A DNA stretch of 7,514 nucleotides from UBA668 sp031413415 (GTDB lineage: Bacteria; Actinomycetota; Acidimicrobiia; Acidimicrobiales; Ilumatobacteraceae), in assembly GCA_031413415.1 (NCBI GenBank), contig JANOET010000035.1, positions 1-7,514 of the forward strand. Direction: 5' to 3'. Positions 1 to 4,746 of the stretch are shown here, in pieces. Each line of letters opens with the position of its first letter. Position 1 is the first letter of the stretch. Below the pieces are notes generated by a model. The model did no database searches and was not told the DNA's origin. It worked only from the letters and a program-made list of their open reading frames with translations. Position numbers and translations under genes: made by a program.

Positions 1-27
1 TGGCCACGCGTGGCGGCAGAAATGAGA

Positions 28-456
28 GGTCGGTGTTAGCCGACGCAGGTCGGGAGGATCGGTCCATCACGTCACTCCCGATCCCGTGGCTGGGTCGGAC
101 GCCTGCGCCTCCGCCGCGTCGACTTCTTCGATGCGTAGCGCGTACGGGTCGACAGCCTCAGCGCAACCAGATCCTCGTAGAGGAAGTAGTTACGCCCGCC
201 GGCACCTGGGTACGCATCGATGCACCCCAGCTCGTACTTGTAGCGGAGGTACCGCTCAGTGAGTTCAGGGAACTCGACTGCGGCTTGGCGGTAAGTGAGG
301 AGGTCGCCGGCTCGCCATGGACGCGGCGTGGGGGTGGTCGGTGTTACCGATGACATTGAGGGGGTCCCTTCGTCGAGTAGCGACCCGGCGGACGCCGGAT
401 CGTGGACTTGACGGGGAGGAACCTCTTAACCCCTTATGCCGCGAGAGTGTTACCGA
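28..456. repeat. Three dispersed copies of a GTGTTA(G)CCGA motif around the HTH gene
   Basis: The motif occurs at 33-43 (GTGTTAGCCGA), 341-350 (GTGTTACCGA) and 447-456 (GTGTTACCGA). The first two copies are extended on the left by GGTCG (28-32 and 336-340). All three are on the plus strand and flank or overlap the ends of the small HTH gene; the second lies inside its first codons. The third runs into a palindrome at 454-472. They could be binding sites for the encoded DNA-binding protein, in the way excisionases bind short direct repeats, but this is inference. Ten-base repeats within 430 bp can also arise by chance. Confidence 0.35.
72..356 (-). CDS. Small excisionase/MerR-like helix-turn-helix protein
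   Basis: This 94-residue protein has a Pro/Thr-rich N terminus (1-14). A compact domain follows at residues 18-67 with the pattern of excisionase-type winged HTH proteins: LLTYRQAAVEF, then a recognition-helix-like ERYLRYKYELG, a hairpin around GAGGRNYF, and a closing LYEDLVAL helix. The C terminus is very basic, with six arginines in a row at 81-86, suited to DNA contact. The start at 356 is favoured by an AAGGGA Shine-Dalgarno sequence at 365-370, 8 nt upstream. Family members are usually Xis/AlpA-type architecture or regulatory proteins of phages and integrated elements. The tRNA gene 545 bp upstream fits such a setting, but no integrase is visible here; it would have to lie left of the window. 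A plain chromosomal regulator is the alternative. The fold call is moderately secure, the role is not. Confidence 0.6.
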   Translation of the reverse strand: MSSVTPTTPTPRPWRAGDLLTYRQAAVEFPELTERYLRYKYELGCIDAYPGAGGRNYFLYEDLVALRLSTRTRYASKKSTRRRRRRPTQPRDRE

Positions 457-472
457 CCAGCGGCGCTGGTCG
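454..472. repeat. Perfect inverted repeat CGACCAGC-GGC-GCTGGTCG
   Basis: An 8-bp perfect stem (454-461 and 465-472) closes on a 3-base GGC spacer. There is no T-run on either side, so it is a weak candidate for an intrinsic terminator. It could be an operator for a dimeric regulator or a recombination-related structure. It begins inside a copy of the GTGTTACCGA repeat and lies about 100 bp upstream of the HTH start. Confidence 0.5.
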
Positions 473-734
473 CGCTTGCGGCATCGTGCCACAGAAGCGT
501 CTCAGGTAATTCCTCATGCCCTGTCCACCCGAAGGCCTCCTGAGGCAAGTCGTACCCACGTAACACGGTTGGAGTGCCCGCGTGCGATACGGGGACATCG
601 TGCTGCGCTTGTCCCGGTCGATGCCTAGTGTCTCGCTCAAACCATCGTCAGTCGTTAGTCGGTGCTGACCGGGAGTGGCACTATGGCACGCGTCGCGGCG
701 TTTGGCAACCGCCCGTGTCCTCGGAGTGCCCTTG

Positions 735-755
735 GCGGCTGCAGCTGGCAGCCGC
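735..755. repeat. Perfect hairpin GCGGCTGC-AGCTG-GCAGCCGC
   Basis: An 8-bp perfect stem (735-742 and 748-755) carries a 5-nt loop (743-747). It lies in the gene-free stretch and would be stable as RNA on either strand. No U-tract follows on either strand. The function is unknown. Confidence 0.5.
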
Positions 756-864
756 TGACAACGAGTGGCAGATCATGTATCTGACGAACGACCGCCAACG
801 GACACCCGGACCCACGAGCCCGACCGATGGACACACGATGGACAGCACACGCCCGCAACGCAAG

Positions 865-897
865 AGCCCCTGGCCAGATGTGCTCTGACCAGGGGCT
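865..897 (-). terminator. Terminator hairpin downstream of tRNA-Gly
   Basis: Read on the minus strand, the RNA just after the tRNA folds into a 14-bp stem. AGCCCCTGGTCAGA (897-884) pairs with TCTGGCCAGGGGCT (878-865), with a single G-U wobble and a 5-nt GCACA loop. Only 3 nt separate the tRNA CCA end from the stem. The downstream tract is weakly T-containing (CTTGCGTTG), as is common in GC-rich actinobacteria. The placement fits termination of the tRNA transcript and may also present the 3' end for processing. Confidence 0.75.
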
Positions 898-900
898 ACA

Positions 901-976
901 TGGAGCGGACGACGAGATTCGAACTCGCGACCCTCACCTTGGCAAGGTGATGCTCTACCAGCTGAGCCACGTCCGC
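901..976 (-). tRNA. tRNA-Gly (anticodon GCC)
   Basis: The minus strand folds into a full cloverleaf. The acceptor stem is GCGGACG paired with CGTCCGC, and the D arm contains GGCTCAGCTGGTAGAGC. The anticodon arm is TCACC-TTGCCAA-GGTGA with GCC at 943-941. The T arm GCGAG-TTCGAAT-CTCGT has one G-T pair. The discriminator is T and the CCA end is encoded (903-901). The total is 76 nt. This tRNA reads the GGC and GGT glycine codons that dominate in GC-rich genomes. Its 3' half borders the accessory-looking 1-900 stretch, and tRNA 3' ends are classic attB sites, so it may mark the edge of an integrated element. Confidence 0.97.
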
Positions 977-988
977 AATGCGGGGGAC

Positions 989-1017
989 AATCTAGCGAGA
1001 CCGCTCTGGGGCGGCAA
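989..1017 (-). promoter_or_regulatory. Promoter of tRNA-Gly
   Basis: On the minus strand a -35-like TTGCCG (1017-1012) and a -10 TAGATT (994-989) are separated by exactly 17 nt. The mature tRNA begins 12 nt after the -10 box, which leaves room for a short 5' leader removed by RNase P. Both boxes fit in the 45-bp gap between the upstream CDS stop and the tRNA. Confidence 0.65.
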
Positions 1018-1021
1018 CCTG

Positions 1022-1252
1022 TCAGCCGCCCTGTTCGGGCGAACGGAGGTCCACGCGCAGCACCAAATGGCCGTCCTCGATGGTGGCGACGGCGTCGCCG
1101 ACCATCGCGAAGTCGCGGAAATCGACCTGCGCCTGGCGCACGAATAGCGCTCGTTCCTCGCCGGCCACCGGCGGCAGCGGACGCTGCTTCACCGCGTGGG
1201 CGCGCTCTCGGAAACGAGCGATCATCGCATCGGGATCGAACTGTTCAGCCAT
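1022..1252 (-). CDS. Small conserved-looking protein of unknown function (76 aa)
   Basis: The protein is soluble, charged and without a signal peptide. Its N-terminal part is helical and basic (DPDAMIARFRERAHAVKQRPLPP). A linker at about 29-40 (VAGEERALFVRQ) leads into a segment with alternating hydrophobics that looks like two beta strands (VATIEDGHLVLRVDLR). Short proteins of this layout are, to my recollection, common as 'hypothetical protein' in actinobacteria. I cannot assign a function. The ATG at 1252 is preceded by a TACGGT box six nucleotides away, so the mRNA is probably leaderless. The gene is the last on the minus strand before tRNA-Gly and lies 35 bp downstream of the Glu-Pro membrane protein gene. 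Confidence 0.7.
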   Translation of the reverse strand: MAEQFDPDAMIARFRERAHAVKQRPLPPVAGEERALFVRQAQVDFRDFAMVGDAVATIEDGHLVLRVDLRSPEQGG

Positions 1253-1258
1253 GGCCCC

Positions 1259-1264
1259 ACCGTA
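1259..1264 (-). promoter_or_regulatory. -10 box (TACGGT) for a leaderless transcript
   Basis: TACGGT reads on the minus strand 6 nt before the ATG at 1252 (spacer GGGGCC). This matches the actinobacterial TANNNT -10 element and would put the start of transcription on or next to the A of the ATG. No clear -35 is visible. The same spacing recurs at two other genes in the window. Confidence 0.5.
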
Positions 1265-1287
1265 TCGGGAGGCCGGTGGGCCGTGTG

Positions 1288-1971
1288 CTACTCGGCCTGG
1301 ATGCGCAGCAGCGGGTCGACGGGAGCCGGCGTGGGGTCCGGAGTCGGGTCACGGTCGACCGACTCGGGTCCGAGGTCCGCCGGCGTGTCTCGAGGCCGAG
1401 GTGAGGTGTCGATGACGATGCTTCGCGACGCAGCCGCAACGGGCTCGAACGTGAGCTCGGGCTCGGGCTCCGGCTCGGGCTCGAACGTCGGCTCGGGCTC
1501 GAACGTGAGCTCCGGCTCCGGCGCGGGGTCGGGGTCGGGCTCCGGCTCCGGCTCGGGCTCCGGCTCGGCCGCAACCACCACCTCCACCGCGACCTCGCCC
1601 ACGGGCTCGAGCAGGTCATCGAAATGATGGGGATCGTCGCGAACCATGACCTGGTCGAGATCCACGCGAGCGACCGGCGCAGCCTCGGTCCCATTGTCGT
1701 CGGCATGCACGTGGCGAACCTCGTCGAGTCGACGTCGACGCTCGTTGAAGTCGCCCTTCGACCAGCGGCGACTGCTCATCATCTCGAGTGGGGCCAGCGC
1801 CGGATGCTCGACCTTCGCGCTCCGCCACCACAGCCACGTACCGACGCCCAGGAGGCCCGCGAGGAGCACCAGGCCGCCCGCGGCGAGGTAGATGATGCGC
1901 GCATTCTCGGGGTCGTCGAAGGAACCGTCCGCGATCAAACCCGCTGTCGTCCACACGCTCACGGGCGTCAT
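1288..1971 (-). CDS. Single-pass membrane protein with a Glu-Pro repeat tail (227 aa)
   Basis: I did not recognise a family. The protein has a short acidic N terminus (1-25) and one strong transmembrane helix at about 26-49 (from IIYLAAGG to TWLWW). It is followed by RSAK, so the N terminus should be outside and the tail in the cytoplasm. Residues 60-90 form a basic, probably helical segment (SSRRW, NERRRRLDE). Residues 136-177 are a low-complexity Glu-Pro tract with three LTFEP/PTFEP-like interruptions. The C terminus is Pro/Asp-rich. The open frame continues upstream to 2811, but that part is antisense to metX and the 2032 gene. The ATG at 1971, just before the membrane helix, is the sensible start, though no clear Shine-Dalgarno sequence precedes it. 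It is divergent from the 2032 gene by 60 bp. The role may be structural or scaffolding (inference). Confidence 0.65.
   Translation of the reverse strand: MTPVSVWTTAGLIADGSFDDPENARIIYLAAGGLVLLAGLLGVGTWLWWRSAKVEHPALAPLEMMSSRRWSKGDFNERRRRLDEVRHVHADDNGTEAAPVARVDLDQVMVRDDPHHFDDLLEPVGEVAVEVVVAAEPEPEPEPEPDPDPAPEPELTFEPEPTFEPEPEPEPELTFEPVAAASRSIVIDTSPRPRDTPADLGPESVDRDPTPDPTPAPVDPLLRIQAE
1441..1566 (-). repeat. Hexanucleotide Glu-Pro coding repeat inside the membrane protein gene
   Basis: On the plus strand this is a run of GGCTCG/GGCTCC hexamers; on the coding strand they read GAGCC(C/G), giving Glu-Pro. Within it an 18-bp unit GGGCTCGAACGTGAGCTC is exactly duplicated at 1441-1458 and 1495-1512, and its first 12 bases appear again at 1477-1488. 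Unit spacing is a multiple of 18 bp, so length change keeps the reading frame. Such tracts expand and contract by slippage and differ between strains. Confidence 0.85.
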
Positions 1972-2031
1972 TGTCGCACGCGAGCAGGCGTTTCCCTGCG
2001 CCACGCCGTGCGAAACCGCGACACATCGGCC

Positions 2032-2451
2032 ATGCTGTCGCCCGTGGACGCCTTGTGGTTCGTGCTCTCCGTGTTCGTCATGGCCGGACTGGGGTGGTTC
2101 GCGTATCGCATGGACCCCCACTACTCGTCGAAGGACGGCACCCGGTTCTTGTGTCACGGTCAAGAGCTGGTCGACGGCCAGGCCAGCGGCCGACGTAAGG
2201 AGACCCGCGTCACGGTGCTGCCCGACGGCGTGCTGCTGTGCGCGCAGAAGCGCTACATGCGCCGCAGCGAGGCCCGGTGGGCCATCGTCGGCAAAGCACC
2301 GCATCCACCGAAGGGCAAGGCCGTCTACCTCGTCCGCCAGTTCGAGAACGGCGTCTGGCTCCCCCCGATGCTGTCGTTGTCGATGCCGGCCAAGAGCCGC
2401 GTCGTCCCCGTGCTCGACGAGGCCATGGCCCGTCGGGGCGTGCACCTCTAG
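2032..2451 (+). CDS. Small membrane-anchored protein of unknown function (139 aa)
   Basis: A transmembrane helix at about residues 7-24 (ALWFVLSVFVMAGLGWFAY region) leads into a soluble domain of about 110 residues. The start of that domain, MDPHYSSKDGTRF, resembles a motif I recall from uncharacterised actinobacterial membrane proteins. The rest is beta-rich: RVTVLPDGVLL, then a basic KRYMRR patch and AVYLVRQFENGVWLP. No enzyme motif is visible. The frame is open upstream from 1624, but that part is antisense to the Glu-Pro protein. The ATG at 2032, directly before the membrane helix, is the credible start. It is divergent from the 1971 gene with 60 bp between, a shared promoter region. Its stop overlaps the metX stop by 4 bp on the opposite strand. 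Confidence 0.65.
   Translation: MLSPVDALWFVLSVFVMAGLGWFAYRMDPHYSSKDGTRFLCHGQELVDGQASGRRKETRVTVLPDGVLLCAQKRYMRRSEARWAIVGKAPHPPKGKAVYLVRQFENGVWLPPMLSLSMPAKSRVVPVLDEAMARRGVHL
2448..2451. other. Tail-to-tail overlap of two stop codons (CTAG)
   Basis: The plus-strand gene ends with TAG at 2449-2451 and metX ends with TAG on the minus strand at 2450-2448, sharing the palindrome CTAG. There is no room for an intergenic terminator, so each transcript should run into the other gene as antisense RNA. Confidence 0.85.
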
Positions 2452-3629
2452 CCCGGAAGCTGTTCGAGGAAGTCGCGCAGCGGTGCGGCGACCTGATCGA
2501 GGTTGATCAGGAATGCGTCGTGTCCGTGCGGTGAATCGATCTCGACGTAGTCGCTCTTGGTGCCGGCAGCGATGAGCAGGTCGTGGATCTGCCGCTGCTG
2601 GTACGTCGGGTAGAGAATGTCGCTCGAGATGCCCAGGACCAACGCCGGTGCCACGATGCGATGCATCGCGGGGACCAGGCCGTTGCGACCGCGGCCGACA
2701 TCGTGCAGGTCCATGGCCTTCCCGATGATCAGGTAGCTGTTGGTGTCGAAACGGCGGACGAGCTTGTCGCCGTGATAGTCGAGGTATCGCTCCACCTCGA
2801 ACCGCTGCCACAGGTCGAGCGAGTCGTGCAGCGTCGAGCCGTCGGCCAGTTCCCTCCCGAACTGATCGGTGAACGCGTTGTCGCTACGGAAGGTCACCTG
2901 CGCCACCATGCGCGCGGTCGCAAGGCCCTCCCACGGGCCCTCGCCATCGGGGGCGTCGTAGTAGTCGCCGCCTCGCCACTTCGCGTCCATGCGGATCGCC
3001 CGTCGACCGATGGCGCCCCACGCGATCTGCTGCGCGCTGGCCTGCGCGCACGTGGCGATGGGAGCGATGGCGCCGACGCGTTCCGGGAAGGTGATCGCCC
3101 ACTCGAGCACCTGCATGCCACCCATCGAGCCCCCGGCCACCGCCGCCCACCGGCGCACGCCGAGATGGTCGGCCAGCCGAGCCTGGGCGCGCACCATGTC
3201 GCGGATGGTGATGACTGGGAACCGACTGCCGTACGGCGCGCCATCGTCGGGGTGGGGTGAGGCTGGACCGGTCGAGCCCTGGCAGCCGCCGAGCACGTTG
3301 GAGCACACGACGAACCAGCGATCGGTGTCGATGGCCATGCCGGGTCCGACCACACCCTCCCACCAGCCGGGGGCGGTGTCGCCCGCGCCAGGGGCACTCG
3401 CCGCATGGCTCTCCCCGGTCCACGCGTGGCACAACAGGATCGCGTTGCTCCCATCGGGAGCGAGCGTGCCCCACGTCTCGTAGGCGATCGTGACGGGGTG
3501 CAGCGTCGCACCACCGTCGAACGCGACGGGGCGGTCGAACGTGTGGAACCGTCGCGCCCCGACCGGATCGCCCGACTTCCAGGCGCCGGTCACCGGGTGG
3601 GGGCGCCCAGGGCGTGGTAACCCGGCCAT
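2448..3629 (-). CDS. metX: Homoserine O-acetyltransferase
   Basis: MetX is a cytoplasmic alpha/beta-hydrolase-fold enzyme that moves the acetyl group of acetyl-CoA to L-homoserine, committing it to methionine synthesis. The 393-residue product has the full layout. There is an LCHAWTGESH segment at 66-75 (usually HALTG), and the nucleophile elbow GGSMGG has Ser168. The acid is Asp337 in ISSDILYP, and the catalytic His370 lies in SPHGHDAF. Length is normal for the family. The start at 3629 is chosen because GGGAGG (3640-3635) lies 5 nt upstream; the frame stays open to 3686 without better support. No methionine partner gene such as metY is adjacent. The next gene downstream is convergent and overlaps by 4 bp. 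Some family members use succinyl-CoA or serine, which I cannot exclude. The stretch upstream holds a 36-bp palindrome that may control the gene. Confidence 0.93.
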   Translation of the reverse strand: MAGLPRPGRPHPVTGAWKSGDPVGARRFHTFDRPVAFDGGATLHPVTIAYETWGTLAPDGSNAILLCHAWTGESHAASAPGAGDTAPGWWEGVVGPGMAIDTDRWFVVCSNVLGGCQGSTGPASPHPDDGAPYGSRFPVITIRDMVRAQARLADHLGVRRWAAVAGGSMGGMQVLEWAITFPERVGAIAPIATCAQASAQQIAWGAIGRRAIRMDAKWRGGDYYDAPDGEGPWEGLATARMVAQVTFRSDNAFTDQFGRELADGSTLHDSLDLWQRFEVERYLDYHGDKLVRRFDTNSYLIIGKAMDLHDVGRGRNGLVPAMHRIVAPALVLGISSDILYPTYQQRQIHDLLIAAGTKSDYVEIDSPHGHDAFLINLDQVAAPLRDFLEQLPG

Positions 3630-3634
3630 CGGTT

Positions 3635-3640
3635 CCTCCC
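3635..3640 (-). promoter_or_regulatory. Ribosome binding site of metX
   Basis: GGGAGG on the minus strand lies 5 nt before the ATG at 3629 and is the strongest Shine-Dalgarno sequence in the window. It decides the start against the in-frame codons at 3656 and 3686. It also shows that metX is translated from a leadered mRNA, unlike several neighbours. Confidence 0.8.
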
Positions 3641-3695
3641 TTCGCCGTCGTGGCATCGAAATCGTGGTGTCGGTGTCACGCTGCACGACGGAAGC

Positions 3696-3731
3696 GGTTG
3701 TTGCCGGACCCGTACGGGTCTGGCCACAACC
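3696..3731. promoter_or_regulatory. 36-bp imperfect palindrome upstream of metX
   Basis: The core GACCCGTACGGGTC (3707-3720) is a perfect 14-bp palindrome with no loop. After one non-matching base on each side, GCC (3703-3705... read with GGC 3722-3724) extends it, and after another mismatch GGTTGT (3696-3701) pairs with ACAACC (3726-3731). The result is 32 of 36 bases in matched pairs. It lies 67 bp upstream of the metX start and 28 bp past the end of the lyase gene. The zero-length loop favours a protein-binding operator for a dimer. As RNA it could form a long hairpin acting as a terminator of the upstream gene or an attenuator, but no U-run follows. Which regulator binds is unknown. Confidence 0.6.
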
Positions 3732-3745
3732 CCGTCACTGGCCGA

Positions 3746-3751
3746 ACCCTA
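3746..3751 (-). promoter_or_regulatory. Possible -10 box (TAGGGT) of metX
   Basis: On the minus strand TAGGGT fits the TANNNT pattern and lies just outside the lyase stop codon. Transcription from it would start near 3738-3740 and place the 36-bp palindrome right after the start site, giving a leader of about 110 nt. No good -35 is visible. This is a weak call; metX could also be read through from the lyase gene. Confidence 0.3.
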
Positions 3752-3758
3752 GCAACGA

Positions 3759-4619
3759 TCAGGCCTTGAAGCGTTGCTCCATTTGGACGTGACCGTCGAG
3801 ATCGACGATGCCACCGAACACGTCGAAGTCGACCAGATAGCCGAGGTGATCGCGCAGGCTTCCCTTCTCGCGCAACACCTCGAGCGACCGCTGTACCGCC
3901 TTGGCCATGGTGAACAGGGCCGAGACCGGTGAGACCACCAGCAGGAATCCCAGATCGCTGAGTTCTTTCGGGGTGAGCAACGGTGTACGGCCGGTCTCGA
4001 CCATGTTCGCGACGAGCGTGATGTCGGGCAGCGACGCAGCGATACGTTCGAGTTCGGCGATGGACTCGGGCGCCTCGACGAACAACGCATCGACGCCGGT
4101 GTCGCGGGCCATCTTCGCCCGTTCGATGGCCTCGTCGAGTCCCACTGCGGCACGCGCATCGGTGCGCGCCGTGATGTGCAGGTCTTCCGCGGCATGGACC
4201 GCAGCACGCAGCTTCGCCAACCAATCGGTCGTCGGAATGACCTGCTTGCCGGCCATGTGCCCGCATCGCTTCGGCCACACCTGGTCCTCGAGGAAGATGC
4301 CCGATGCACCGGCCTGCTGCCACAGTTCGACCGTGCGGATGGTGTTCAGCGGGTTGCCGTAGCCGGTGTCGGCGTCGACCACCACTTCGAGCCCCGGATT
4401 GGAGGTGCACACCCGTCGGGCGACCTCGGCCATCTCGGTCTGGGTCAGGTAACCGAAGTCGGGAAGTCCGAGCAGTGTGCCGCTGACGGCATAGCCGCTG
4501 AGGAAGACCGTGCCGAACCCTGCTTGGGCGGCCAGCCTGGCGGACAGGGCATCCCACACACCGGGCATCAGGACGGATTCGCTCGCCGACAAACGCCAAC
4601 GCAGGGTGGTTCCACTCAC
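3759..4619 (-). CDS. Isocitrate lyase/PEP mutase superfamily C-C lyase (PrpB-like)
   Basis: The 286-residue product is a cytoplasmic TIM-barrel enzyme of the family of 2-methylisocitrate lyase, oxaloacetate decarboxylase and dimethylmalate lyase. Visible motifs are PGVWDALSARLA (19-30), SGYAVSG (41-47), PDFG (53-56), the Mg-binding DADTGYG (82-88), EDQ (111-113), the lyase signature KRCGH (117-121, with the proton-shuttling Cys119), ARTDA (151-155) and VEAP (181-184). KRCGH places it among the lyases rather than the phosphonate mutases. Length matches PrpB (about 290). No prpC, prpD or glyoxylate-cycle gene is adjacent, so I leave the symbol empty; the substrate is likely a 2-substituted malate or isocitrate. 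The start is a GTG at 4619, preceded by a TAACCT box 6 nt away and no Shine-Dalgarno sequence, so the mRNA is probably leaderless. Confidence 0.85.
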   Translation of the reverse strand: MSGTTLRWRLSASESVLMPGVWDALSARLAAQAGFGTVFLSGYAVSGTLLGLPDFGYLTQTEMAEVARRVCTSNPGLEVVVDADTGYGNPLNTIRTVELWQQAGASGIFLEDQVWPKRCGHMAGKQVIPTTDWLAKLRAAVHAAEDLHITARTDARAAVGLDEAIERAKMARDTGVDALFVEAPESIAELERIAASLPDITLVANMVETGRTPLLTPKELSDLGFLLVVSPVSALFTMAKAVQRSLEVLREKGSLRDHLGYLVDFDVFGGIVDLDGHVQMEQRFKA

Positions 4620-4625
4620 CGCGCC

Positions 4626-4631
4626 AGGTTA
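4626..4631 (-). promoter_or_regulatory. -10 box (TAACCT) of the lyase gene
   Basis: TAACCT on the minus strand is followed by GGCGCG and then the GTG start at 4619, exactly the TANNNT-N6-start layout seen at 1252 and 5377. Transcription would begin at the start codon. The inverted repeat at 4660-4679 is then centred about 50 bp upstream of the transcript start, a typical place for an activator. Confidence 0.5.
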
Positions 4632-4659
4632 GTCACACCATCCCGATGTCGGACTCGGT

Positions 4660-4709
4660 GGCTGACGAGTCGGTCAGCCTGACTGTGGATCGCGTCAGTT
4701 CGGCTGACC
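4660..4709. promoter_or_regulatory. Cluster of GGCTGAC/GTCAGCC half-sites between divergent genes
   Basis: GGCTGAC (4660-4666) and GTCAGCC (4673-4679) form a perfect 7-bp inverted repeat with a 6-bp spacer. A second repeat, GTCAG (4694-4698) and CTGAC (4704-4708), follows with a 5-bp spacer. GGTCAGCC (4672-4679) and GGCTGACC (4702-4709) are also exact inverted copies. Repeat centres are about 31.5 bp apart, near three helical turns, so a regulator could bind both on one face. It sits in the only intergenic gap between the lyase gene and the SET gene and could control both. The regulator is not identified. Confidence 0.6.
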
Positions 4710-4746
4710 CATCAGAGAGTGGACGTGGCCGACGAGCGGGGACAGG

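Larger units (their letters stand above)
357..864. other. About 500 bp without a convincing gene, next to tRNA-Gly
   Basis: Every open frame here is short, has an implausible composition (Arg/Pro/Ser-rich readings) and resembles no family I know. The stretch has mixed features rather than the steady codon pattern of the neighbours. It contains two perfect hairpins (454-472 and 735-755) and the direct repeat GGAGTGCCC at 571-579 and 723-731. It may be the decayed end of an integrated element or a long leader for the HTH gene. I looked for integrase, transposase or relaxase fragments in the translations and found none. Confidence 0.5.

Noticed and set aside
3..14. 12-bp palindrome GCCACGCGTGGC at the window edge
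   Set aside because: It is short and GC-rich, with unknown context to the left; it is likely chance.
434..888. Short frames in the gene-free stretch (434-640 minus, 574-888 plus, 655-858 minus)
   Set aside because: They have no ribosome binding site of note, an implausible composition and no resemblance to integrases or other element genes.
1441..1566. CRISPR-like or satellite array
   Set aside because: The repeats are a coding hexamer tract in frame with a membrane protein; there are no spacers.
1196..1627. Plus-strand Ser-Gly repeat protein
   Set aside because: It is the antisense reading of the Glu-Pro repeat; the minus-strand frame has a membrane helix and sensible context.
1972..2811. 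Upstream part of the 507-codon minus-strand frame ending at 1288
   Set aside because: It is antisense to the 2032 gene and to metX, and its translation is Arg/His/Gly-rich without any domain. The real gene starts at 1971.
3630..3758. SAM or other known riboswitch in the metX leader
   Set aside because: I could not find the conserved core of a SAM riboswitch class that I know; only the long palindrome stands out. A covariance-model scan would settle it.
3676..4599. 307-codon minus-strand frame over the lyase gene
   Set aside because: It is an out-of-frame reading of the lyase gene with no domain.
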